Shown here piece after piece: positions 38,264 to 49,534 of a stretch of DNA of 64,000 nt; within the stretch, counting starts at the first letter, position 1, and each line of letters starts with the position of its first letter. The notes beneath the pieces were generated by a model, which saw nothing but the letters and a program-made list of their open reading frames with translations, had not been told where the DNA came from and searched no databases. A program made the translations under genes and the position numbers. This DNA comes from Neospora caninum Liverpool (lineage: Eukaryota; Apicomplexa; Conoidasida; Eucoccidiorida; Sarcocystidae), in the NCBI RefSeq assembly GCF_000208865.1, contig NC_018394.1, positions 3,475,797-3,539,796 of the forward strand, in the 5' to 3' direction.

Positions 38264-39421
38264 ATGGCACCAGGGCGTTGTATTCGGAGCGGTCAACGTA
38301 ACGACGTCGACCACCGCATTCTGTTCGAACCGCCTATCCCATTTCGTTTGATTCAACAGGCGGCCCTTGTACTATTTTTCAATGAGCACTTCCTTGCTGT
38401 GGTACGAGGTACTGATACACTGTGTTCAACAGATGTCGCCGTCGCCAAAGCTCCACTGCAGGAAAATACATCTCCAACTGCAATATCTGTGAGTACGCAC
38501 GTACCGCTGGAGGAACGCGTGCAAGTAATTGAAGACACCTTCGGCCTTCCTCAGGACAGAATCATCCGACACTCAGAGACGCGAAACGCATGGCGAGAGA
38601 AGGCGCGAAAGAGTCGCACCTTCCGTTCAAAGTTGCTCTCGTGGATAAAAGGGAAGTGGAAGCATATATTGATTGTTCTGACCGCTTGCATCGGGATCTA
38701 TGCAGCCAAACGGTTACTCACCCCTACTGAACCACCTCTGACGACAAAACTGTCTGCGTACTGGTACCTCGTAGGGCAGAGGGTGGAAGCCGGCAAAATA
38801 GCGCAAACGTTCCCCGAAGATGAAATGCTCGATTATGCTGTTGAGGAAGCCGCGAAAAAGCAGAGAACAGCAGTGAACGAAAGATCTAAGGTCAAAGCAG
38901 CTGTGGAAGCAGAACTCGTAGGGAAGATTGTCAAGTATTTGCGCGACGAAAGGAATCGGATCGAAGAGAGGTATGAAGATTTGGTTTCCGCGGAGAAGTC
39001 TTTATATGACGACGTGAAAAACCGGGAACACGAGCCTCTACCGACAGAGGAGGAAAGCGTCCTTCGGGGGCGAGGAGGCGACTTTGAAGATGCACAATGC
39101 TGGAAAATTCTTCGAAGTAGCCTGGCATCGCTGAGAGAAGAGCTTATACCCGAGGAGGCGAAGCTGGTCAAGGCCGTTGAGGAGGCGCGCAGGACAAATT
39201 CAGAAGATACTGCTGTCCTTCAGCGGCAGCTGACGATCGAGCGGGGGAAAAAGTACACACGTGACGTCCTCAGAAATCTAGAACAGATAGAGACGCGCTT
39301 CAGACAAGTTTTGCACGTGGACCCACAGGCACCGTTCGACGAGACGGCTCCAGATTCTGGCACCGCCTATCAGATATTAGCAGAAAAGGTATTAGAGAAG
39401 GCGCGCAGAGAACGGAAATAA
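38264..39421 (+). CDS. Orphan intron-less protein, possibly secreted or membrane-inserted
   Basis: A single open frame gives 385 aa from the first ATG, whose context is favourable (TCCAAAATGGC). An in-frame GTG at 38075 is not used as start because the intervening sequence lacks an ATG. Residues about 27-48 are moderately hydrophobic (start FRLIQQAALVLFF) and could be a signal sequence set back from the N terminus, a layout seen in secretory proteins of this group. Residues 134-148 form a clear membrane segment (HILIVLTACIGIYAA) flanked by Lys and Arg. The remaining 230 residues are highly charged and probably helical or coiled coil. Codon use is less GC-biased than the neighbours. I do not recognise a family. 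A dense-granule-like secreted protein is one hypothesis from the layout only. Confidence 0.7.
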   Translation: MAPGRCIRSGQRNDVDHRILFEPPIPFRLIQQAALVLFFNEHFLAVVRGTDTLCSTDVAVAKAPLQENTSPTAISVSTHVPLEERVQVIEDTFGLPQDRIIRHSETRNAWREKARKSRTFRSKLLSWIKGKWKHILIVLTACIGIYAAKRLLTPTEPPLTTKLSAYWYLVGQRVEAGKIAQTFPEDEMLDYAVEEAAKKQRTAVNERSKVKAAVEAELVGKIVKYLRDERNRIEERYEDLVSAEKSLYDDVKNREHEPLPTEEESVLRGRGGDFEDAQCWKILRSSLASLREELIPEEAKLVKAVEEARRTNSEDTAVLQRQLTIERGKKYTRDVLRNLEQIETRFRQVLHVDPQAPFDETAPDSGTAYQILAEKVLEKARRERK

Positions 39422-41488
39422 TCCTGAGGCACCGGAGGTTTTTTCGGTCTTACACAGTAAACTTCCGCCTCAGGATTGTTTGGAGGGAGGCAGCGAATCG
39501 AAAGGTGTTGTTATTACAAAAGACAACGTACGCTTCGCATGTGCTTGGGATGCCGTTCTGGTGAGGTAGGTGTTCAGGGACGGCTCCTCATGGGGGTTGA
39601 GTAGCGATCTACAGGGGCTCTACAAGGGCGGTAGGCGGCCTGGAGCTGCTGGGTTTATTGTTCAGTCGCGCGAGGCGCAAACTGTCTGTCTGGGAGAGGT
39701 CTACTTGTCGTCTCCCTGCATGTCCATCTCTCTCTCTGCAAAGTATGCAGCTTCGCCCTCTGCACGGCAAGCAACTTCGACACCGAGTGAAGATTGAATT
39801 GAAGCATTCGCTCGTCTGGTCGACGCACATTCGGAGATTGTCCAGGGCTCCGCGCACTCTGTCAGCGGAATTAATTCGCACACCAAATCCGGGCATTTCT
39901 CCGCTACTTTCTCGGTAGTGGCAATCGAATGGACCGCGCGGCTCGTCCACGTCCTCGCGAGAGCAGCGGACGTGTGTTTATTTCCGCTCTGAGTCCCCAA
40001 CAATCTACGCATTCCTCATCGCGGCACTATTCAGACTACATACGAGTCTTGTTCCCAGCCCTCCTGGGCATTCATGTTTTGCGCACAAGCACATGCTGAA
40101 ATATCACAGTGAAATGTTGGCCAGTGTCCCCGAGTCACCTGTATGCTGGAAAGACCATTGCATCTACCCTTATCGTGCGGGATGTGGAAAATGCTATTGG
40201 TAGTTGCTGTATTACAAACACAGAATATTATTTTTACCCGTGCTCTGACGGGGTTCACAGCATGAACGCGGGGGGTGATGTTTTGCTTTCTTTGTCGACT
40301 GGCGTATATATCTGCCTTCGTGTCTCCGTATCTGCTGACTGGAGTTGCTGGCGCGTAGTGTTACCGTACATGCAAGTGAAGCATGTGGTGAAGCATCTCT
40401 GACAGTCTCCCTCGATGTGCCTGTGCGCCGCTCGAGCGAAGGAGTCGCCTTTCCTCACGCGAAACTAATGTGAGCGGTCTATCGACGTTGCCATTCACGA
40501 AAGTGCAACCTCTGTGGACCTACGCAACCTTGAATAGTTTTAGGCTGCATCATTGTACGCGTCTATCGTCAGGTCAAGCAACCTGGAGAGAGAACTTGAA
40601 GGGGATGAAGGTGCTAAAGAGAGGCACAGCACTCGAGACGGCTTTGCCGATGGACACCCAGCAGACAGAGAGCAGGCGAGGAAGAAGAGGAACAGGAACT
40701 TTCACGAGTGGCCAAGAACAGCGAAGAAAATTGTCGAAGGGTAGCATGAAAAGAAGAGTACAGACCAAGGGCACTTGCACCAGGAAATCGATAAGTCGAA
40801 AAGACGGAACGAACAAAAAAGGACCGAGAGCGGACAAGTTGCTGTGCTTTCTTTCGAGGGTCAGGGAGGCGCCTGACTTACGTCCTGCCAAGTGAGGGAC
40901 AAGGGGACAGAAGGCAATGTGCAAGCGGAGCCGAAAGAACAGCTGACAAAAAAAACTGGAAAGAGGCGCAGCGCGCGGCCGTCCGTGAACACACGATTCA
41001 AAATGACAAAAGTGTTCATAAAACACGTAAAACAACGAACCTGTTGTCTCTCCGTACACACGCGGCACACCGTGTTCCCGTGGGAAAGAACCGCGGCCGG
41101 AAGCCTGTCGATTCGCTGGAAGGGTGCCCGGCGATTCCTCCCAAAACCCGAGGCGCGCACGAGCCGGCCAAAACTGAAAGAACATCCCTTTGCCCACACC
41201 CTTCTTTCTGTCGACTCTGTTCTTTCGCAGGTTTCAGATTCGTTAGCGGACTGCGCGCCGCGCCAGAGCAGTGGGGCGTCTTCGTTCGTTCCCCCTTCGC
41301 TAGTGTTTTGGTTGGACCACTGGTTTATATCTTGAATGTCTTTCTTTACCGGATCCAAGTTCTACTGTGCTTTTCATGACCATCATGTTAAGTTGCCTCC
41401 GCCTTCCTCTGCCTAGGTCACGGAGCGGCAAAGCGCGACGAGTGCTTCTTTCCTGTTCGCCTTCGTCTCCGGCGCGCCATGCGCGGCG
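39422..41488. other. Convergent region between orphan gene and GMPP
   Basis: This 2.07 kb lies between two converging stop codons. It is moderately AT-rich, lacks the long GC-rich open frames seen elsewhere, and should hold both 3' UTRs. No gene was seen. Confidence 0.55.
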
Positions 41489-42223
41489 CTACATAATAAT
41501 GCTTCCCGGTTCGCGGATAGACTGCGTAATGCTCTTGTGCGGCAAGACGAACGCGCCGTTGATGCAGCACTCGCTTCGGATGTGCACATCCTCGCCGACA
41601 ACAGTAAGGCCTTCAATCCGGCACTGCGAACGAAAACAGGAAACTCAAACCTGACACGAATCGAAAAACAGGCAGGAATGCGCACAACACACGAAACACC
41701 AAGGGGCCCAGACCTACCCCCGCTACCAAGCGAACCGTGCGTTCAATCCGACACCGCCATAACCGCGACAAAGCAACCAGACGCACGGAGAACAACGAGG
41801 GGAAAAGGGAAGTGATCAAGCGAGAGAAGACGCGGTCCAGCACGCAGAATAGTTCGCTTCACAAAACCGCTCGTTTTTCCACGTCCGGGTCTTACCCATT
41901 TTCCTATCCGAGACTGCCAGCCCACAATGGCTGTCTCCATCCACGTGTAATCGCCGACCCGCACACCTTCCATGAGTGCCGAGCGCTGAAGCCGGCAGCC
42001 TCGTCCAACCACGACTCCCCGGTCAATCGTGACGTCAGGACCGATTAGACAGTCGTCGCCGATCTTGGCCGACGGATCCTGAAATGCGCGACAACACAGC
42101 AGTCCCCGGCTGCCACACGCGTACGCTGGTTGACACGGCTCGTAGAAAGTCGCCAATACTACGACATGCACGTACGCACATACCCCTTTCCTGGCCCTGG
42201 ACATACATCCACCTATATCTAAA

Positions 42224-42278
<55 letters not shown>

Positions 42279-45200
42279 GTCTGCATATCGTGTTGGCACA
42301 GAGGTCTTAGCAGCACAGGGGGTCAGCTCGCTGGCATGTACGGAGGCGGGTTTGCACGGTTCCTTATATATATATATATATACATATATATATGGTTTTT
42401 TCACAGAAACACGGGAATGTGTGAAAAGTAGAGCGACACAGGCAGACAGACGATCAGTGAAGATATCGGTCGCTGTCGGCACGATGTATCAAGAGGATCG
42501 AGGCATGGCCAGATCCCCCAGTTGGATAAACTGATGCATCTGGCCAACCCCGCACAGTCTCCCTGCCAGCGCTATTGACGGGGCTTTCCGCCTTGGACAG
42601 GTGCTCTTCTGCGTCTTTATGGAGAAGTGGACGAACCGTATCCGAGCAAAAACACATGCGGACGCGCGCGATTGTGCACCAGGAAGTTGACAAAACTACA
42701 TCGGTAGATGGCTGCTTGCTGTTGTCGAAACTTACGACCAGAACATTGCCGATGAACTGGGGACCGGAGACGAGGCGGGAAGAGCTTGGAGCCTCGGCAA
42801 GGTCGTCTCCGTTCTCGCTTTCTTCGCGGCTGGCGGCTTCCTGGTGCTGTCTCATGGCATCCAGGTGAAGTGACATCCCTTGCAGGAAATCCTTCGGCTG
42901 GCCGATATCCGCCCTGAAGGCAGACAGGAACCCAGACACAGTTCAGCGCCGCGGTGGAGATGCGTCCCCGAGAGCGCTTCAGGAATCCACGGCCGCTTTC
43001 CAACCTCCGATGCATACATGTGCATTTACGTATTCCATTCTCCAAATGTTTGGATGGCCCTTTCAGCCGGCTGTGAGAGTCCAGCGGTTTGTCACCAAAG
43101 TTAACTGTTCGCTTGCTTGCTCTCGTTTCTTGATTCACGCACCAAACATTTATATGCATGGGCATGCATATGATTTCTCACATTGATATATATATATATA
43201 TATACATTTGCGAAGTGCTTGGGGGTACATGGGTCACATGCGCTTTGCCTTGTGGCCGCCGGCTACATTTAAGGTCCAAGCGCGGGGAGACGTGAGACGA
43301 GGTGAATCCCCGCAAATTCGTTTGTTGCCTTCGGTGCTGCCTCGTACAAAAAAAGGGTGCGTTTGCTTCTCCCGACCCCCCTCGCACCACCAGTCTCTGT
43401 CCCCCCCGCTTAAAGATTCCTTCTCTCCGCTCGTGAATCCCTTGAGCGTCGCCACCGCAGCGAATTCTCTTTCCGGCGCAAGCTCAGAGACAGAGATGAA
43501 GACATAACCTTGAAGAGACATATGCATGCCGATGCAGGCACGAGCCCGATCCCGACGTCGAAGGTGACGGAGACTCCCGCGCAGATGGAGAAAGAGACGA
43601 TGGACCAGTCCGGTCAGATGGGCAGAGACCTGGCTGCGGCTCTATTCGGGGAGATCCCCGGGAGATCGGACCACCACTGCGCAGAGAGGCTTACCAGTAT
43701 CCATCGAGTTTGAAGCAGAAGAGTTTCTTCTCTCTGGCCATCTGCGGAAAGACTTCTTTCTCGATGGATGTGGGCCTTAGCTGGATCCGGTCGATGACGC
43801 TCGTGTTCAAAATGTACAACCCTGAAGACAGTCGAGCAGAAACAGGCAGGCCGAATCCGCGAGGCGCCTGCAGAGCACGAGGCGCGCAGCCGGCGTGTGT
43901 GTGAAGGCTCCTGTCGACGTGGACGCTTTGCTTGCCAGGGCGGGAGGCGCTTCGGCGGGCACCGGCCAGGCGCAGGCGCAGTCGCCGAAAGCAAAGCAAG
44001 GAGACCCCCCCCCCCTCCCCCGGTAAACTGGAGCAGGACAGAACACAGACACCGTTTCTGTCTAAGTTTCGAAGTAGTTGAACCCATGCTTTTAATTTTA
44101 AAAGACGATCTCTCTAGAATTGCAGTATTGTCAGGGCTTCCTATACCACGCAGTTTTTAATCCAATTCTCAGCGGCAGCTTCTTCACGCGCGGAGGGATG
44201 TCGGCGTTTCACCACCAAGGCGCAAACGGAGACGACCTGTGTGGCCAGAGGTCGAGAGCCTGTCCGGCCGGCGGAAAAGCGGACATGGGAAATGTCCGCG
44301 TCATTCTTCGCGTTTTCTCCGGAGCCTGGGAACCTACTCACCGGCGTTGATGCATCTGCCCACGAACTGCTGCGGCTTTTCAATGAAATCTGAGACGCGT
44401 CCTTCCTCGTCGTGAAGGACGACGCCGTAAATGGACGGGTTCTCGACTTCAGTCACCTGGCGAAGACGGAACGCACAGCAAGGACGTTGCGTTGCACGAA
44501 CCGCAGACCTGCGGCCTGGCTGCGGCGCGGCCCCTCTGAAAGAACGCGTCTGTTCCCTCCTCGAGGCGGCAGCCAACTGGGGCGCGTATCGCGCCTGGCT
44601 GTGCGCGAGCGCGTACGGACCAAAAACACCTTCCCTTTTCTCTCCCTCTCAGGCTGTCTCTCTCTCTCTCTCGTGCGCGGTCTCCTATCCCGGCTTCGCG
44701 TTCCGCGCGGCCTGTGCCTACCAGAATCGTCCCCTCTGCGCCCGTTGCCTTGTGGAAGGCCAGCATTTCCTTGAACGGGAAGGGGCAAATCACATCGCTG
44801 TTGCACACGAAGAAGCAGTCTTCCGTGTCCGCGACTTCCTCGGACGTGCATGCGCCGGCGTGCGCCGCGGCTGGCTCTGCAGCAGCCGCTTGGCCGCTCG
44901 CGCTCTCCCGCGCTGGGCTCTCGCGAACGGCAGTCGCGGCTTCGCCGTCTCCATCTGGGCGAGGCAGAGCCGGCGGCGGAGAGAGCAGAAGATCTCTCGC
45001 CAGGCGAATCGGACCTGCGGTGCCGAGTGGTTCATCTTCGCGGGAGCACGTGATCGCCAGAGAATACTGCGCAGAGACAAAAGGCCAAACGCCACGAGTG
45101 GTAACTGTCATCCATAGACTACGCCTGCAAAAGGAGACGCGTCGCCAGCGCAACAGCAGACGCGAGAGACAGCCGGTGACGACGCCGCGACGACAGCGGC

Positions 45201-46118
45201 GCGGGGGACAGGCGCAGAGAGCGGCTGGGCCCGAGACCTAGACTGAGCACGGCTTAACCTGCGCGCGCTGTGCTGGGACGGGAAGAAGAAGCGGAGCACA
45301 CACGCGGAGAAGCGACACAGCTCCGCACACGAATCAGAAATGAAAGTCGCGGCCCCAAAAAAAGACCGGCCGGGTCGCGGAGAAGAAAGAGGGACCCAGG
45401 GGACGAAGCGGAAAACCTTACCTTCTGCTCGAGTGCACTGAGGGCATCCATCAGAGTAGATGGCTGATACGCAACGGCGAGGATGACATGATCTACGCCT
45501 GCCTGCAAGGACAAGAGACGGCTCCAAAGACAGAAACATAGGCACGAAGCGAAGCGTACCTCGAAACGGACTTCAGACTCTAAGCTGTGTGATGCTGCCA
45601 CTGTGCACCTTGTCAGCCGCCGGAGACACAGACGATCACTTGCTGAGCGACGTCTTCGAGGCGGAGAGAACCCCCAAGGGAAAACGCGTCCTCGTAAACT
45701 CTCTGTGTCGCCTGTATGCACTGCATTCCGTCTCGCCCGCCTTTCTCCCGCTTTGTGTGTTCCCTGCTCTCTGTCTCCATATGTCTCCGACTGTCTTCCC
45801 CGGTGCTCCTTGCACGTCCCACGGTGTCGCGCGTGGTTACCCTATTCATGCCTACATGTACGAAAGGACTGCCCTTGTCTGTTACCACCCCGCCATGCGC
45901 ATGTAAAAATGCTGGCATGCATGCATTGAATTGGGCACATGCACCACCATTCTGCACATCGTGAAGTGGACCGTCTCCGCGTTACAGGAGACACCGTTCG
46001 GACACCCGAAACGCATTCCGGCTGACGACGCTCCATGCCAGTCTCTCCCCTTAACAGCTCTACACAGATCTGCACGTATGCCTCAATATGCAGACTCTGA
46101 CAGTGACGGAGCACCGCA

Positions 46119-46161
<43 letters not shown>

Positions 46162-46405
46162 AAACTTATATGCATATATGCCCACTGAGAGACGGGACCC
46201 GCCGACAGAAATACAATCAGATCCACAGGGATGTCTCTGTATCAACACAAAAGATGCAGTAGGTCGACATGCTTGCCTTTTTTAGAGACTGGATCTGGTA
46301 CTCCACAATTGATTTGTTGCAGAAGTTTATCAGCGGCTTCGGCACGGAGAGCGTGAGAGGCCGCAGCCGCGTGCCGTAGCCACCCACAAGCACGAGGGCT
46401 TTCAT
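41489..46405 (-). CDS. GMPP: Mannose-1-phosphate guanylyltransferase (GDP-mannose pyrophosphorylase)
   Basis: Eight exons join in phase: 46405-46277, 45502-45422, 45066-44722, 44456-44342, 43821-43695, 42913-42736, 42078-41896 and 41623-41489 (stop TAG). The product is 430 aa against about 360 for fungal and animal beta subunits. The enzyme makes GDP-mannose from GTP and mannose-1-phosphate, the donor for N-glycans and GPI anchors. Visible hallmarks are the nucleotidyltransferase signature [11 protein letters not shown]...VPKP (8-24), [39 protein letters not shown], and a C-terminal left-handed beta-helix of hexapeptide repeats ([13 protein letters not shown] onward) ending in SIIM. An Ala/Glu-rich insert of about 45 residues follows ARDLLL. 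Exon 1 ends AAAAAG|GCAAGC, a GC donor; every other intron is GT-AG. The protein is presumably cytosolic, because there is no leader. Confidence 0.95.
46122..46158. repeat. (TA)n microsatellite in GMPP intron 1
   Basis: About 18 TA units lie in the large first intron of GMPP, roughly 120 bases downstream (in gene orientation) of the GC donor site. Confidence 0.9.
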
Positions 46406-49400
46406 CCGGCGAAAAGGAGAAAGCGACGGGGGGGACAGCGAGGAAGACAGAACGGCAAGAGAGACAGAACGGCAAGAGAGACAACGGAGGGAGACAGAAA
46501 GGGAGACGCCGGAAGGGAGTGGACGGAGGAAGGCGATGCAGAAGAGAGACGAACGGGAGGGAAGCAAGAGAAACAGCAAGACGAGATGAGCCAGATGGGC
46601 GTGACTGGGAAAGAAGAGACAGAAAAGCCCTCTAGAGTGACCAAGATGAGAAAGTAGGACGAAGCAAGTCCGCGAACGAGTCTGTGTTCCCCTCGTGTTG
46701 TATCCGACTTCGTCGATGCTGTGCGCCGCTAAGCTGTATGGACAAACGTTCACGAGGTCAACAAAGACAATCTGGGCGATGAAAAGTCGAGATGCGACGA
46801 ATGAAAAGAGAGAGAACAAAAAGAACGAGGTCATCCACGTGGCTGCACGGCCTCGACACCCCGCAGGCTCGGTTTGGCGGCAGCTTCGGGACACGCGCGA
46901 CTTTGTTCTGCCAAACAGGCCAAGGGTGAAGACGGCAATGATGCGGCCAGGCGATTCGAGGTCAGGAACACGCGAAAACGACGAGGGTGCCCAGAGAGAG
47001 GTTGCATGGGATGCCTGCGGCCAAGACACGCGGGGCTAGGCCTAGCGTGAATTCATGACGCCCCGTCCGGAGGAATACCGGAACCGAGAGCAAGAAAGAG
47101 AAGAGGGGGACGGCACGTGTCGAAGCGAGTTGCGAGGAAAAGCGGAAGTTGGCCCAGAACCGTGGCCCGAGCGGATTTTGGGACTTGGAAAAAGAGTTTC
47201 GACTACACACACCGGCGCGGCGCGGTGCCGGTTGGAAACGGAGACCAAGAGGGGGGAAATCCTGACGAGCGGAGAGAATCCACTCGCGAAAATACGGGGA
47301 GAAAAAAACGCGCAAACGAGAGGAAAGGGAGAGGAAAGGGAGAGGAAACGGACCGGAAAAACCAGAGGGCGCCTGAGGCCGTCCAGGCGTCTGCCGGCTG
47401 CGTGGTGTGCATGAGCAGGCAGAAAGGACGGGGAGATGAGGCGACTTGGCACACTGGAAAATCGAAAATAAAGCGGTTCAGGGGCGACGCAGCAGAGGAA
47501 AATGCGACAAAGAAGTCGTCGCACAAGTTCCTCTCCGTTCGGCGAGACAAGAGAGGCAGGCTGGCCGAGAAAAATCAAGACGCGTCCAGATGTAACAGCA
47601 AGAAAACGGTGATTTGCGCTGGGGAGAAGACACCACATTTTACCCCCAGAGGTTCCTCGGCCCCCACTTTCCCAACCGCGGTCCTAGCTGTCGGCGTTTT
47701 TCCAGAGAAGAGGGCGTTTCGAAAGCGGAGTTCTCACGAACTGGGATGTGTCCTCACCTCTCAAAAATCCAGTTCCTCGGCCCTATTTCCGCCACAAAGT
47801 GAACTCAGAAAGACATCCGGCGTGCGATGTACCCTCAGGCCGACGAGAAGACGTTGCGTGACGCGTCGGCACAAGCCTCTCAGCCGGACGTATAAAAGAC
47901 AGATATCTTTTTAGTACGTCGGCTGCGAGCAGCGACGTCGTCCGGTGAGGTCGGCGCTAAGAACAGACGCACATTCCGTTCCTTCTGACGCCACTCGGGG
48001 AGAGAGCTGTGCTCTCTCCCCGAGTGGCGTTAGTTGGGACAAACCGCAGAACGGCAACGGGCGTTTCCGACCGTCCCAGAAGCTCTTCGTTGTTACGGTT
48101 CACTGCCAAGTATAGCGAAACGAGGAAGAGAGGCTCTCCTCGACGATGTGGAGGGAAAGCGAACGATTGTAGCGCGGCCATTTCCTGGAGAGCAAGGGGG
48201 CTGTGTGTGTTGTTTCTACGAGCAGCCCGGCATTTGCGGTCTCTACTTCTTAAAGAAGAGGGTGAGGCGCTTCGCAGCCGCGCGGTTGAGGGCTAGAAGG
48301 AACCAAGGGAAAGAGGGTACTCTACAGCGCTTGCGACGAGCGATAGTGGAGGGTGCGTTGCATGTGTGGCCGTCGTGGAAACGCTCGCGACCGAGGTCTG
48401 AGGCGTTTTGCGTTTTGATACAAACGCTCTGGCAAACGAGGAACCAGTTATTTCCGTTTTGACAGAAACATGAACAATGACCGTTTCTGGACTCGCCAGA
48501 AATCAACATCGCGCGGACCACGGTCCAGGGTGACTCGCGTTAAACAACGCGGAACGGAAAGCCAGGATGAGACAAAGATGGGCAGAATTTGTCAAGATGC
48601 ATAAACGTTCACGTGTGCACCTTGAGGCAGACGACCGAGAGCGACACGGGTGTCCGTGCCCAGGACGCCAGAAGAACGGCGGTATTCCCTTCCCCATCGG
48701 GTTGTTGTGAACACAGAGAGGTGGACAGGGAAACGGCGCAAAAAGCTGGCGGGGCAAGGAGAGCGCCGAAAGCAGAACACGTGGCCAACCAGCCGAAAAA
48801 ATGACATCGACAACGGGAAGAAGACTAGGCAGAACGGAGTTACGGAGCGTGAGAAGGAAGAGAAACCACACACACACACACACCGTGACGTTTGGGACGC
48901 CTCGCGCAGGAAACGCGTGGAAGACGCGCAACGCCTGAAACCACAACTGGCGAAAGTTATGAGAGAAGGGAGACAACGACGGGTGAAGGTAACTGCACAT
49001 GGGATTCCAAGTCGGCACACACAAGGAGAGTACCTAGGAACACAAAACGAACGCGCAAGGCGAGGAGCACACTGCAAAAAGGGGGCGGGGTGGTGAGCGT
49101 TTGCGCGGTTCTCTCTTTGGTGTCGCGCCTCAGAGCGAGAGCCCTGACCATCGCTTGAGGTGCGCCCGAACAAGGCTGGCCACGCCTTCTTGGGGAAACG
49201 GCCCAAACAGGATGTTTGTGGGGAGGAGACTCGGCGGATCGCGTTGAGCCTCCGCCATGGCCTGCGTACACGAGACCGGAGACAGACAGCACACGTGTAA
49301 ACACGCCCCTGTCGAGGAGCCGGCGCATTAAACGTCGAAGAATGAAGTGGAGTTCCAGGTGAAACTTTATCTGACGTGATCTGTGTAGTCCGCACCGTCA

Positions 49401-49534
49401 TCTGCTCGGATGCCGATACGGGCGTCTCTCTACCACCAAGTGCACACGGTGTTGTGGATGCCTCAAAGTGTCCGGTTGTCTGCCTACTGCGTAGGTGTCT
49501 GGACCTGTCGATATCGCCAGGTTCACTTCTAGAT
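46406..49534. promoter_or_regulatory. GMPP upstream region and PDE 3' flank
   Basis: This 3.1 kb lies between the GMPP start and the PDE stop, both on the minus strand. The part near 46405 should hold the GMPP promoter and 5' UTR, the part near 49534 the PDE 3' UTR. It contains a perfect 20-bp hairpin (47988-48030) and a (CA)n tract near 48868. A 265-codon plus-strand open frame (47117-47914) is Arg/Lys-rich with no motif and is probably fortuitous. Confidence 0.5.
47988..48030. repeat. Perfect 20-bp inverted repeat with 3-base loop
   Basis: The left arm 47988-48007 (ACGCCACTCGGGGAGAGAGC) is the exact reverse complement of the right arm 48011-48030, with a TGT loop. Paired, it would be a very stable hairpin in DNA or RNA. 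It lies about 1.6 kb upstream of the GMPP start and 1.5 kb beyond the PDE stop. Confidence 0.97.

Noticed and set aside
47117..47914. 265-codon plus-strand frame upstream of GMPP
   Set aside because: Arg/Lys-rich composition, no domain, no splice partner and no conservation signal visible.
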